Source: DATJGR01 sp963812255
GTDB lineage: Bacteria > Pseudomonadota > Gammaproteobacteria > Pseudomonadales > Azotimanducaceae
DNA length: 64,000 bases
Assembly (NCBI GenBank): GCA_963812255.1
Contig: CAWEUM010000003.1
Span: 682,001-746,000, forward strand
Direction of reading: 5' to 3'
Shown one piece after another: positions 16,719 to 25,736 of the stretch. Positions within the stretch are counted from its first letter, which is position 1, and each line of letters opens with the position of its first letter. The position numbers and the translations under genes were made by a program. The notes beneath the pieces are model-generated. The model was not told the DNA's origin, made no database searches, and saw only the letters and a program-made list of their open reading frames with translations.

Positions 16719-18410
16719 ATGGCGGACTCAGACGACATCGCTTCGCATCCGGAGGACGCGGCTGCAGAGAACACGCTCGCGTTGAACCCCGTTGTCGGCT
16801 TCGGCGTTGGCGACATCGTCCGCGCCGGCGCCAAGGTGCTGCGACAGGGGCTGCTGCAACCGGCGATCGGCTTCGAACACGCAACGCGCCAATGGCAGGA
16901 GTCGGTCCGCATCCTGTTCGGCGGCTCCGATGCAGCGCCCGATCCGAAGGACCCACGGTTCAAGGACCCGGCGTTCCGCGACAATCCGATCTACAAGCGG
17001 GTCGCGCAGAACTTTCTGGTATGGCAGCGAAGCGCCCACGAATGGGTCGATGCGATCGGATTTGATTCGATCGACCGACAGCGCGCGCATTTCCTGCTCG
17101 GACTTCTGACTGACGGACTCGCACCAACGAACTTCCTGCTCGGCAACCCGTCGGCGTTGAAGAAAGCCAAGCAAACAAGCGGGCGCAGTCTGGTCAAAGG
17201 CGCGCGCAATTTCATCGACGATCTTTTCCACAACGGCGGCATGCCCGCTCAGGTCGACAAGACGCCGTTCAAGGTCGGCGTCAATCTCGCGTGTACGCCG
17301 GGCGCCGTCGTGTTGCGCAGTCCAATCCTCGAACTGATTCAGTATCGCCCAACGACGCCAAACGTCGAGACGCGGCCGGTGTTCATCGTGCCCCCACAGA
17401 TCAACAAGTTCTATGTCTACGACATGTCGCCGCAGAAGAGTCTCGCCAAATATCTGCTCGACGCGGGCTTCCAGGTATTCATGGTGTCGTGGCGCAACCC
17501 GACCGCAGAACATCGCGATTGGGGCCTGGCCGAGTACATCGACGCGCTGGATGTCGCGATCGAAGCGACCCGCGAAATCACCGGCCATCGCAGCGTGGCG
17601 GCGGTCGGCGCCTGTGCCGGCGGCATCACGCTGACCGCGGCGCTCGGGTATATGTCGGCGCAGCGCAGTGCCGATCGTGTTTCGTCGTTGACGTTGATGG
17701 TCAACGTCCTCGATACGCATCCGGAAGACTCAGTCACCGGCCTGTTCATGACTGACGAGGCCATCGAGGCGGCGCGCAAACGTTCGGCCCGGCAGGGCGT
17801 ACTGGACGGTCAGGACACCGCACGCGTATTCAACTGGATGCGGCCGAACGATCTGATCTGGAACTACGTCGTGGCGAATTATCTGCACGGCGAAACACCG
17901 CCGGCATTCGACATTCTGTATTGGAACAACGATACGACGCGGCTACCGGCGCGCCTGCACAGCGACTTCCTCGATATCTTCAAAGACAACCCGTTCAGGC
18001 GGTCTGGCATGCTGCGGGTCCGCGACGTGCCGATCGACCTGAAACAGGTCCACTGTCCGGTGTTCATCACCGGCGGCACGACCGATCACATCACGCCGTG
18101 GCAGGCATGCTATCGCTCGACGCAGTTGTTCGGTGGGCCAGCCACGTATGTACTGAGCACGGCGGGCCACATTCAAAGCCTGATCAATCCGCCCGGACTA
18201 TCGAAGCGCCGCTACTATCTGAACCTCGAAACCCCGGCCGACTGCGAGGCGTGGCGGCGCAACGCGCGCGAACACGACGGTTCCTGGTGGCCATTCTGGA
18301 CGGACTGGCTGAGAGCGAACGGCATCGGCGAAAACGTTGCACCGACGGCACTCGGCAGCGCGGGCCATCCGCCGCTCGCCGATGCGCCCGGCACCTACGT
18401 TTTCGAATGA
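16719..18410 (+). CDS. phaC: Polyhydroxyalkanoate synthase, class II-like
   Basis: Polymerises (R)-3-hydroxyacyl-CoA into storage polyester on granules. The 563-residue product has the PHA synthase N-terminal domain (DPRFKDPAFRDNPIYKRVAQ) and the modified lipase box GACAGG, whose Cys is the nucleophile. The partner Asp lies in GTTDHITPW and the His in STAGHIQS. GACAGG and the length near 560 are typical of the medium-chain class II enzymes of Pseudomonas; class I enzymes usually read GFCVGG. The ATG at 16719 is preceded by GAGGGG. The stop overlaps phaZ (ATGA), so the two are co-translated. No second synthase, phaD or phasin follows. Confidence 0.95.
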   Translation: MADSDDIASHPEDAAAENTLALNPVVGFGVGDIVRAGAKVLRQGLLQPAIGFEHATRQWQESVRILFGGSDAAPDPKDPRFKDPAFRDNPIYKRVAQNFLVWQRSAHEWVDAIGFDSIDRQRAHFLLGLLTDGLAPTNFLLGNPSALKKAKQTSGRSLVKGARNFIDDLFHNGGMPAQVDKTPFKVGVNLACTPGAVVLRSPILELIQYRPTTPNVETRPVFIVPPQINKFYVYDMSPQKSLAKYLLDAGFQVFMVSWRNPTAEHRDWGLAEYIDALDVAIEATREITGHRSVAAVGACAGGITLTAALGYMSAQRSADRVSSLTLMVNVLDTHPEDSVTGLFMTDEAIEAARKRSARQGVLDGQDTARVFNWMRPNDLIWNYVVANYLHGETPPAFDILYWNNDTTRLPARLHSDFLDIFKDNPFRRSGMLRVRDVPIDLKQVHCPVFITGGTTDHITPWQACYRSTQLFGGPATYVLSTAGHIQSLINPPGLSKRRYYLNLETPADCEAWRRNAREHDGSWWPFWTDWLRANGIGENVAPTALGSAGHPPLADAPGTYVFE

Positions 18411-19249
18411 CGCAATCGGTGCCCGATTCGAACCGGGTCGAACATTCGTTTCACGAAGTCGGCGACGATCGGCTACGCATCGCGACGACTCAACCCGAAC
18501 ACGCAATCGGGCCGCCGCTGCTGATCTTCAACGGCATCGGCGCCAGCTCTGAATTGTTGGAGCCTTTCATGCGGCGTCTCAACGGTGTCGCAACACTGAC
18601 GTTCGACCTCCCCGGCGTCGGCGCGTCGAAACCATCTATTCTGGTCCGTCGTCTACCCGGGTACGCGCAGTTGGCGAAGGAGTTGCTCGACGACCTCGGC
18701 ATCGACCGAGTTCACGTGATGGGCATTTCGTGGGGCGGTGGCCTCGCGCAGCAGTTCACCCGTCAGTATTCCGATCGAGTCGACCGTCTCATTCTAGCGG
18801 CCACTTCAACCGGACATCTGATGATTCCGCCGCGCCCGTCGGTGCTGTTGAAGATGGCGACGCCGTTGCGCTATCTGTCCGCAGGTTTCTTCAAGAGCAT
18901 CGCCGGTTCCATCTACGGCGGCGACTTCCGCAACGACCGCGCGCTCGGCGAGCGCCACGCAAGACGTATGGCCCCGCCGAGTATCTACGGCTACCTGAAC
19001 CAGCTATGGGCGCTGACGGGCTGGACCAGCGTGCACTGGTTGCATCAGATCAGACAGCCGACCCTGGTGATGGCCGGCGGCGACGATCCGATCATCCCGC
19101 TCGCAAATGCGCGCCTGCTGACGCGACTGATACCAAACGCGCGCCTCGAAATCTTCGACTGCGGCCACCTGTTTTTGCTGACCCGGCTGGAGCGCAGCGC
19201 GGCGTTGGTCGAGGCGTTCCTGGGGTCAGAGTGCTTTATTCAACGTTGA
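18407..19249 (+). CDS. phaZ: Intracellular medium-chain PHA depolymerase
   Basis: Hydrolyses stored polyester to release 3-hydroxy fatty acids. The 280-residue alpha/beta hydrolase matches the Pseudomonas PhaZ pattern throughout: PLLIFNGIGA, the elbow VMGISWGGGLAQQF (Ser nucleophile), GWTSVHWLHQIRQPTLVMAG and the catalytic His in DCGHLFLLTR. The ATG overlaps the phaC stop by four bases. Oddly, the last residues (GSECFIQR) and the stop codon are encoded by the left half of an inverted repeat (19223-19285), so the native C-terminus may have been replaced. The gene pair forms a compact mcl-PHA cycle unit. Confidence 0.95.
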   Translation: MTQSVPDSNRVEHSFHEVGDDRLRIATTQPEHAIGPPLLIFNGIGASSELLEPFMRRLNGVATLTFDLPGVGASKPSILVRRLPGYAQLAKELLDDLGIDRVHVMGISWGGGLAQQFTRQYSDRVDRLILAATSTGHLMIPPRPSVLLKMATPLRYLSAGFFKSIAGSIYGGDFRNDRALGERHARRMAPPSIYGYLNQLWALTGWTSVHWLHQIRQPTLVMAGGDDPIIPLANARLLTRLIPNARLEIFDCGHLFLLTRLERSAALVEAFLGSECFIQR

Positions 19250-19285
19250 GCCCCGGCTGCTTGGCCCGGTGGGGCACTCTGACCC
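19223..19285. repeat. Inverted repeat overlapping the phaZ 3' end
   Basis: gggtcagagtgc (19223-19234) is the exact inverse of gcactctgaccc (19274-19285). The interior has a smaller gcccc/ggggc pairing. It lies between the convergent phaZ and ABC1-kinase genes and could act as a bidirectional terminator. The ggggtcagagt motif resembles sequences seen around REP-type mobile elements; that link is a recollection, not shown here. Confidence 0.75.
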
Positions 19286-19288
19286 TTG

Positions 19289-20584
19289 CTACCCCGCGAC
19301 CGCCGGGCCCATCGCATCGAGCGCATTGGCGCGCTGACCCAGGGTGTGCGCGATGCCGGACAGCAGCGCGAAGGCGCGCGCCACCAGCACGAAGTCGATC
19401 GGCACTTTGACGACCGGATTCTCACGAATCGCGTCGAACATCTCGTCGGTCATGTCTTCGGTGAACTCGCCCTGGAATGCACCGGTATCGGAACGGGAGA
19501 TCATCCGGCGCGCGATCATCAGCAGCGTCGAGTCATCGTCGTTCTTAGTGGCAAAACCCAGCTCACGGAACGCGCGCAGCATCGCGGACTCGTTGAACGT
19601 CATCATCGAGAACATCAGCTCGAACAGGCCCAGTCCAAACCCCTCCGGTAATTCCTTGGCCAGACCGAAGTCGAGCAGCGTGAACAACGCTTTCCCGCGC
19701 GGGCTGCGGTTGACGAGGATGTTGCCAGGATGTGGATCCGCATGGAAAAAACCATGCGCCAGGATCATCTGATTGAAGATCCGCATCAGCCGCGTCATCA
19801 GATCGGAGTATTCGATCCCGGCGGCTTCCAGCGCGTCCCGATCATTGACCCTCACGCCTTCGACGTACTCCATCGTGATCACGCGCCGCGTACAGTGTTC
19901 GTGCAGGATTTCCGGAATGCGCACCGTTGGATCATCGGTGAAAAATCCACGCACGCGATCGGCGCTCTGCGCTTCGCGGCGGAAATCGAGTTCCATCTTC
20001 AGGTGTCGTTGCATCTCGTCGAGCAGCGGAATGAAGTCCATCGGGTTCGAATCGAAATGCTGGTAGATCACGGCGACGCGCCGCGACGCCGTCAGATCGG
20101 TGCGAATGATGTGGTCGATGTCCGGATACTGCACCTTCACTGCAACCACGCGTCCGTCGAGGAGGCGCGCGCGATGCACTTGTGCAAGCGAAGCGGCGGC
20201 GATTGCGGTCGGCGAAAATTCACTGAATACATCGGCCAGCGGCCCGCCGAAGTCCTCTTCGACCACGCGCTTGATCGTTTCGAAGTCGCGCGCCGGCAAT
20301 CGATCGTGGCACTGCGATAGCGTCTTCACGTATTGCGGAGGGAAAATATCGGATCGAGTGCCTACGACCTGACACATCTTCACCAGCATGCCGCGCATCG
20401 ACACAGCGGTTGCGAAGATTTGATCCGCGTTACGTTGGTGGATCGCCGTCATGTCGCGCTTGTCGGGCTCGCGGCGCAATAGCGCGTCCCACCACAACGG
20501 AGTTTTGTAGCGCAGCCACACGCATAACGCCGTCCAACCAATGCGCGCGTTGCGGTAGAGGCGTTCGGCGAGGCGACCGACCAT
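19289..20584 (-). CDS. ABC1/AarF (UbiB-like) atypical kinase
   Basis: Member of the ABC1 atypical kinase/ATPase family, whose best-known members support ubiquinone synthesis. The 431-residue product has the Ala-rich nucleotide loop AAASLAQVHRA (about 128-138), a Lys in VVAVKVQYP, the HADPHPGN catalytic loop (about 275) and LLDFGLA. The family's KxGQ motif is altered to KMCQ at 69-72, with Cys for Gly. No C-terminal membrane helices like those of UbiB are evident. The start overlaps the stop of the upstream diiron-like gene by one base, so the two are translationally coupled. It is unlikely to be the housekeeping ubiB, which normally sits with ubiE and ubiJ. Confidence 0.9.
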   Translation of the reverse strand: MVGRLAERLYRNARIGWTALCVWLRYKTPLWWDALLRREPDKRDMTAIHQRNADQIFATAVSMRGMLVKMCQVVGTRSDIFPPQYVKTLSQCHDRLPARDFETIKRVVEEDFGGPLADVFSEFSPTAIAAASLAQVHRARLLDGRVVAVKVQYPDIDHIIRTDLTASRRVAVIYQHFDSNPMDFIPLLDEMQRHLKMELDFRREAQSADRVRGFFTDDPTVRIPEILHEHCTRRVITMEYVEGVRVNDRDALEAAGIEYSDLMTRLMRIFNQMILAHGFFHADPHPGNILVNRSPRGKALFTLLDFGLAKELPEGFGLGLFELMFSMMTFNESAMLRAFRELGFATKNDDDSTLLMIARRMISRSDTGAFQGEFTEDMTDEMFDAIRENPVVKVPIDFVLVARAFALLSGIAHTLGQRANALDAMGPAVAG

Positions 20585-21639
20585 CAGGCAGCGGTCAATA
20601 GAATATCCAGCCCTTCATCGTCGGGATGCGGGAACGCCCAGCCGGAATCGAGATCCTCGAAGCGTTTCGCGATGTCCGACGCACGCTGCCCATCCGCGAT
20701 CGCCGTGCGGATCTCGTCGCGCAGGCGATCCCGCGACTGACGGGGACGTTGAGTGGCCATGCCGCGCAGTTGCCGACGGAACACACCGTCGATCACGTCG
20801 GAACCTGCAAACTCCTGTTTGCCGTCAGTACTGAGCAGCGTCCGCGCGCGCAGTTCAGACAGCGCGACCGTCAGGTAGTCGACGTGCGGCACTTCGTCGC
20901 GCGCGATGCAGGAGATGACGTGGGCCGCGCGCTGCGGATCCGCACTGACCTCCGGGTCTCCCAGCAATTGCTGCGCCCAGTCGAAGGTGTCCTCGGCAAA
21001 CGTTTCGACGATCAGCACGTTCGCCATCATCACGATCATGTTCTCCATGCGCTCCGACAGCGCCGGGAACATCCGTACGCGTTCGGCGACCGCACCGCCG
21101 GTCATCAGACGCAGCAACACATCGCCCGGCACATGCGGCTTTTCCAAACCGAGATCGCGCGCCGCTTCCCACATCTGTTTGTGGCCGCCTTCGTTGCGAT
21201 GCCCAGCCTCGTCACGCGCGTGCGCCTCGAATAATCCGTTGGCGAGGTGAGCGACCGCGGTACCTTCGATGGACTCCCTGATCTCGGTGGCAAAATCCGG
21301 CACTTTGACTTCCCGAATGCGCGCGCCGAATCCTTCGACGATCGAGATGATCGTCAGCGCCCGTGTCACCGGCTCGACGACGCCTTCCTTTAGTAGAAAC
21401 TTCGCTTGCGGATAGTTCGGGTAGTTCGGCGGCACATACTTCGCGGGCACGTGCACGAGCGGCTGACCATCGTCGAGCAAACTTTGCCGCCATGCCGCGA
21501 TCGCGGGCTGCCTGACCACGCTGCGCGGCGATACATATTGGCCGCCGACATAGCCGCCATGGCAACGGACGCCGCCGGCGATCAGCGGTTCTTCGATCGT
21601 CGGCTCGCGCATCAACTCATCGAACGAATACGAAACCAT
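20584..21639 (-). CDS. Putative ferritin-like diiron protein
   Basis: No named family recognised with certainty. The 351-residue, largely helical product contains two acidic/His motifs reminiscent of ferritin-like diiron sites: FEAHARDEAGH near residue 137 and ARDEVPHVDYL near residue 243. A further acidic helix, VETFAEDTFDW, lies between. Such spacing suggests a four-helix bundle with a dinuclear iron centre, possibly an oxygenase or hydroxylase. The start MVSYSFDEL at 21639 is chosen because GGAG lies 8 bases upstream; longer starts exist at 21645 and 21666. It overlaps the ABC1 kinase gene by one base, which suggests that the kinase-like protein serves this enzyme. Confidence 0.65.
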   Translation of the reverse strand: MVSYSFDELMREPTIEEPLIAGGVRCHGGYVGGQYVSPRSVVRQPAIAAWRQSLLDDGQPLVHVPAKYVPPNYPNYPQAKFLLKEGVVEPVTRALTIISIVEGFGARIREVKVPDFATEIRESIEGTAVAHLANGLFEAHARDEAGHRNEGGHKQMWEAARDLGLEKPHVPGDVLLRLMTGGAVAERVRMFPALSERMENMIVMMANVLIVETFAEDTFDWAQQLLGDPEVSADPQRAAHVISCIARDEVPHVDYLTVALSELRARTLLSTDGKQEFAGSDVIDGVFRRQLRGMATQRPRQSRDRLRDEIRTAIADGQRASDIAKRFEDLDSGWAFPHPDDEGLDILLTAA

Positions 21640-21770
21640 CTGCATCACTCCATCACGGTGGACCACAGCATAATCGATCCGTTCCGGCCCGCGACGACGC
21701 CTTCATCGCCGCTGCCGCAGGCCGTCTCAAATTTGCGACAATCCCCGCACTCCACCGCGCGGCACATCCA

Positions 21771-22931
21771 ATGAACTCCGAATCGACCTTCGATCCCGTC
21801 GCGCGCGCGCGCGACCTCGCGCCGTTGATCCGCCAGCATGCCGATACGGCCGAGCGGCAGCGCCACCTGTCGCCGGAGGTGGCTCGCGCAATGGCCGAAG
21901 CTGGCCTGTATCGCATCGCCGCGCCTCGCCGCAGCGGTGGCAGCGACGCCGATCCGATGACCCAGATCGCGACGATCGAAGCCGTCGCGTATGCCGACGG
22001 CAGCACCGGCTGGAACCTCATGATCGGCATCGAGAGTTTCGGTTTGATCGCTCCTGCGTTTGTGGAGTGTGCAGACCTGCTCGCCGATCCGATGACGATC
22101 CTGTGCGGTTCTACCGCTGCGATCTGCAGCGCCGACGAAACGGTGAATGGATTCCGAGTCAATGGCCAGTGGCAGTTCGTCAGCGGTTGCCACAACGCAG
22201 CCGTTTTCGCCGGGCTCGTTTGGCGACGGCGCAACGGTGAAGCGATTCCCGACCTGCCACCGGTCTACGCGGTGGTAACGCGGCCCGATTTCGAGATTCT
22301 CGACACGTGGGACGTCGGCGGCTTGCGCGGCTCCGGCTCACACGACGTCAAGATCACCGACGTCGAGGTCCCCAACGCGCGGATTCTGGCGCAGATGGGC
22401 CGGCACCACGACAAGTCACCGCTCGAGCACTTTCCCCTCGGCAGCCGGCTCGCCTACAACAAGGTCGGCGTCGCACTCGGCATCGGGCGCGCCGCGATCG
22501 ATGCGTTCACTGACATCGCCACCGGCAAGGTGCCGCGATTCACGTCGCGGACGCTGCGCGAGCGGCCGTTTGCGCAACGCGCGGTCGCCACAGCAGAGGT
22601 GCGGCTGCGGGCCTCACGCGCGCTCGTGTTCGAACTCGTCGAAGCGATGTGGACGAAAGTTCGTGCGCACCAGGAGATCACCATGCGTGACCGCGCGCTG
22701 TTCCAGATTGCCTGTTCCGACGCCGTGGCCGGCGCGGCCGAGGCAGTGGATGCGGTGACCGAAGCGGCCGGCACGACGGCGAACTTCCGCACCGCGCCGC
22801 TCGAACGCCTCGCGCGCGATGTTCGAGTCGTGCGTCAGCACGTGACCGTGGCGCCGCAGCACATCGAAGACGGCGGCCGCGTGCTGCTGGGGCTGGAACC
22901 CGAAGGTCCGATGTTGAAAGGTCTTTTGTAG
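21771..22931 (+). CDS. Acyl-CoA dehydrogenase-like flavoprotein (group D monooxygenase-like)
   Basis: Flavoprotein of 386 residues with the acyl-CoA dehydrogenase fold: N-terminal helices (LSPEVARAMAEAGLYRIAAP), the middle beta domain (WQFVSGCHNAAVFAG, WDVGGLRGSGSHD) and a C-terminal helical domain of the Acyl-CoA_dh_2 type. The GLRGSGSHDV motif and the His-rich end QHVTVAPQHIED are typical of the branch that includes two-component flavin monooxygenases such as HsaA as well as true dehydrogenases. Without a nearby flavin reductase the activity stays open. It is divergent from the diiron-protein gene, with starts about 130 bases apart. Confidence 0.83.
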   Translation: MNSESTFDPVARARDLAPLIRQHADTAERQRHLSPEVARAMAEAGLYRIAAPRRSGGSDADPMTQIATIEAVAYADGSTGWNLMIGIESFGLIAPAFVECADLLADPMTILCGSTAAICSADETVNGFRVNGQWQFVSGCHNAAVFAGLVWRRRNGEAIPDLPPVYAVVTRPDFEILDTWDVGGLRGSGSHDVKITDVEVPNARILAQMGRHHDKSPLEHFPLGSRLAYNKVGVALGIGRAAIDAFTDIATGKVPRFTSRTLRERPFAQRAVATAEVRLRASRALVFELVEAMWTKVRAHQEITMRDRALFQIACSDAVAGAAEAVDAVTEAAGTTANFRTAPLERLARDVRVVRQHVTVAPQHIEDGGRVLLGLEPEGPMLKGLL

Positions 22932-22952
22932 CTCGTCTATCGCAGCGGCGGT

Positions 22953-23534
22953 CTACGCAACGCGAACGGCATCGTGGGGCCACGCAACGACGAGAGATTC
23001 GCCGATGCCCAGAGAACGCCCGCGTGCGCTCAACTCGTCCAGGCGCGCGCAAATGCGCTCAATGGATTCCTCGCTCAACACTTGACGATCCGATTGCGTC
23101 TGCGTCGCGCGAACCTGCCCGGCTTCCGCTGCCATCGTCGCCGCGCGGCGCCTTTGCCGGCCGTCGCTAGAGCGCGCCAGCCATTCGTGGAAGCATATGT
23201 ACGTGGCCCGTTCGGACAACGCCGCCTCGTCACGACCATGGCTGCTCAACTTTGCACCCCGCTTCGCGATACGCCGCCGCGCTCGCGCCGCTTCGCGGCG
23301 ATTCCTCGATCGCGCCGTCCGATCCTGAAAGGTGCCCGCATCGCCGCCTGCAGCCACCTGTCCGAAGATGCCGCGGCGCAGCCCCAGTTCGCTCTCGACG
23401 ACGAAGTGCAACAGGTCGTGTGGCATATCCACGTCATAGCCGGGCGCCGGGTTCATCTCGAGCGGTGGCGGCCCATCACGGCGGATCACGACCGCATAAC
23501 GACGCAGGTCCGTTCGGCGAAATTCGACGTTCAT
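22953..23534 (-). CDS. Conserved hypothetical protein
   Basis: I do not recognise a named domain. The 193-residue product begins MNVEFRRTDLRRYAV and contains PGYDVDMPHDLLHFVVE then LGLRRGIFGQVAAGGDAGTF, a conserved-looking block with a DxPHDxxHF pattern, followed by a basic, charged middle and a helical C-terminus (SEESIERICARLDEL). There is no signal peptide or membrane segment. It converges with the acyl-CoA dehydrogenase-like gene, 21 bases away. Codon use looks like that of its neighbours, so it is probably a real gene. Confidence 0.65.
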   Translation of the reverse strand: MNVEFRRTDLRRYAVVIRRDGPPPLEMNPAPGYDVDMPHDLLHFVVESELGLRRGIFGQVAAGGDAGTFQDRTARSRNRREAARARRRIAKRGAKLSSHGRDEAALSERATYICFHEWLARSSDGRQRRRAATMAAEAGQVRATQTQSDRQVLSEESIERICARLDELSARGRSLGIGESLVVAWPHDAVRVA

Positions 23535-23772
23535 CCGACACCCTCATGTGTTTCGAGTGGGATGCAGCGCAGTTTAGTAGGCCGGTCCCCTCGAATGTTT
23601 TCGTCGCGATCACGACCTCGCCTATGGTGCGGTTCCCAGTAAAACGTACCAGACGGCAGTCTCGGGGTGAGCTACGGTTTGCAGACCGAATGGTTCGCGA
23701 AGCTTGGGACGACCGACGACTCCGTTAAGGGGCAACTTGATATGAAAAATGGGCTCCCTTAGCGGGGATGAA

Positions 23773-24183
23773 TTAATGGGATGAACGGAACGGGTGGTAC
23801 CTTTTGGGGGCCTTATCTGGGCCTGAAAGGTTTGATCGGAACGACTCGGCGCCACCAACAGCCAGTTCGTGAGCAGTGTTCCGGCTGCGCGCATATTGGC
23901 GGGGAGCGCAGCGTATGGTCCTTTTGAAGGCTGTGCTGAAGGCGCTCTCAGACTCGTACCCAAGGGAAAGCGCGATAGTAGAGATAGGATCGCCTGTGTT
24001 TGCCAGGCGGTCCCCGGCGAGCATCATCCGCCAGCGGGTTAGATATTTCATGGGCGAGGCGCCGACTGTCGCCTTGAACTTCAAGGTGAAGGTCGTGCGC
24101 GACATGCCCGCGCGATTGGCCAGAGTCTGCAAGGTCCACCGTCGGGCCGGGTCGGCGTGCATTGCATGGATCGCCGCCTTCAT
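23773..24183 (-). pseudogene. AraC-type regulator, DNA-binding domain only (N-terminus lost)
   Basis: The 136-residue frame holds a complete AraC double helix-turn-helix: WTLQTLANRAGMSRTTFTLK, then ISTIALSLGYESESAFSTAF and the closing RTIRCAPRQYARS. Family members are usually near 300 residues with an N-terminal cupin-like sensing domain. Here that domain is absent. Upstream the same frame stays open to about 24257 and reads LADKHMKAAIHAMHADP, which looks like the linker of the original protein, before running into the end of the desaturase gene. I read this as a truncated remnant; a functional HTH-only protein starting at 24183 is an alternative. Confidence 0.65.
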
Positions 24184-24257
24184 GTGTTTGTCGGCGAGGA
24201 AGCAACAAACGCGGTGGAGCGATGAGGGAGCGCATCGCCTGGCGCTATGCTTTCTAT

Positions 24258-25403
24258 CTAAATCGGCGTCGGGCCCCGCAGCATCATCTGCGCCAGGCGC
24301 CGCCGCTGAGCACGGAACGTCGACGCCACCTCGCGCGCGTAGGCGTTGAAATCAACCCATTCGAAGGTCTGTTCCCGTTTGGCGGCCAGCCACGCATCGC
24401 GCGTGGCCGACCATTCAGCCAGCGTTGCCGTGAAGGCGTCGTACTCACCGGTGACGAAGTCACGCAATTGCGCCAGGCGGCGGCCGTCCCCGCTGGCCGC
24501 CTCCTGTTCGATCTGCACCTGCGCCCGGCTGAACTGCATGTCCAGACGCGCCCGTTCCATGGCCACTGGCGGCGTGCGCCGCAGCTCGGTCGCAAGACCC
24601 AGCCACGACATCGTGCTGATCAGCCACTTGGTCGGGTCCCACTGCCACCAGCGGATGCCGTTGCGGTAGTCGTTGGCGAACAGGTGATGGAAGTTGTGGT
24701 AGCCCTCGCCGTAGGTCACCAGTGCCAACAACGGATTGTCGCGGGACGAATTGCTGTCGGTGTAGGGCTGCTGGCCCCAACCGTGGGCCAGCGAGTTGAT
24801 GAAAAACGTCACGTGGTGATTGATGACTAGGCGCAGAACGCCCGCGAGGAGCAACGTACCCCAGACATCACCCGACAACACACCCACCAGCAGCGGCAGA
24901 CCAATGTTCATCGCCAGCACGAGGGCAACATAGTGGCGGTGTTGGAACATCACGATCGGATCGCGTTCGAGGTCTTTCACGTACTTGAAATCGGGCTCGC
25001 CGCTGGCATAACGGCGCAGCATCCAGCCGATGTGTGAAAACCACAGCCCCCGCCGCGACGAATAGGGGTCGAGCGCTTCGTCATCGACAAAGCGGTGGTG
25101 GGGACGGTGACCGGCCGCCCAGATGTAGATGCTGCTCTGAATCGCCATCGCGCCGAACAGCATGAAAAACAGCCGCACACTCCAGTGTGCCTGGTAGGCC
25201 CGGTGCGACCACAGACGATGGTAGCCCGCGGTGATCGACAACCCCGATGCTGTGAGGAACAGCGCAAACCACACCCAGCTGGCGGTGGAATAACCGACGA
25301 GCATGCCGTACAACGGCACGGCTACGAGCGCTGCAACGAACGTCGCCGAGAACAGGATGGTGGTCCCCCAATTGATGGGGGCGTGTTGTGAAGATTCATT
25401 CAT
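24258..25403 (-). CDS. Delta-9-type fatty acid desaturase
   Basis: Integral-membrane diiron desaturase that introduces a double bond into acyl chains using oxygen and reductant. The 381-residue product has the three His boxes of acyl-CoA/lipid desaturases, HRLWSHR, HRPHH and HNFHH, and paired hydrophobic segments around them. A C-terminal extension of about 100 residues after the last box is helical and charged (RARLDMQFSRAQVQIEQE), as in several bacterial DesC-like proteins. The start at 25403 (MNESSQHAP) is chosen over an upstream frame that lacks conservation. The stop sits directly against the AraC remnant, suggesting an old rearrangement on its 3' side. Confidence 0.93.
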   Translation of the reverse strand: MNESSQHAPINWGTTILFSATFVAALVAVPLYGMLVGYSTASWVWFALFLTASGLSITAGYHRLWSHRAYQAHWSVRLFFMLFGAMAIQSSIYIWAAGHRPHHRFVDDEALDPYSSRRGLWFSHIGWMLRRYASGEPDFKYVKDLERDPIVMFQHRHYVALVLAMNIGLPLLVGVLSGDVWGTLLLAGVLRLVINHHVTFFINSLAHGWGQQPYTDSNSSRDNPLLALVTYGEGYHNFHHLFANDYRNGIRWWQWDPTKWLISTMSWLGLATELRRTPPVAMERARLDMQFSRAQVQIEQEAASGDGRRLAQLRDFVTGEYDAFTATLAEWSATRDAWLAAKREQTFEWVDFNAYAREVASTFRAQRRRLAQMMLRGPTPI

Positions 25404-25509
25404 TTCGACCCCTGATCGAACACGCCTTTCTTGCAACGGCCGATTCCTGCTGAATTCAGTGCGAAACGACCTGGCCTCTTGTACCGAGGCCGGGATCGCA
25501 GCGGCATGA

Positions 25510-25569
25510 TCATAGGAAGATGATGAGCAGAACGATGATGAGTAAGAGAGCACCGCCACCGATATACAT
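25510..25569 (-). CDS. 19-residue hydrophobic membrane peptide
   Basis: A short frame reads MYIGGGALLLIIVLLIIFL, one transmembrane helix with a Gly-rich start. It has a near-ideal ribosome site (aggag, 7 bases before the ATG). Peptides of the MYIGGG-LLL type are, from memory, recurrent in proteobacterial genomes but usually unannotated. It lies about 105 bases upstream of the desaturase on the same strand, with a small ggcctc/gaggcc hairpin between. It may be a regulatory or stress-associated small membrane protein; the function is unknown. Confidence 0.65.
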   Translation of the reverse strand: MYIGGGALLLIIVLLIIFL

Positions 25570-25736
25570 GTAGTTCTCCTCGTCGTGCCCACCCTCAGCG
25601 AGGGTGCTAAACACGCACCAGTGCATTCATATGAACACCATGTCGGCAATCGGTCTGTGGCCTAGCCAACTTAGTCGCAAATGCACGCCTGATCCGGATC
25701 GCGACGAACGGGCGATCCAGCGACGGGGAATGTTGG

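Noticed and set aside
19289..20584. Housekeeping ubiB
   Set aside because: No ubiE/ubiJ neighbours, no C-terminal membrane helices, and an altered KxGQ motif.
22678..23052. 124-codon minus-strand frame
   Set aside because: Overlaps the 3' ends of two better-supported genes and is Arg-rich shadow sequence.
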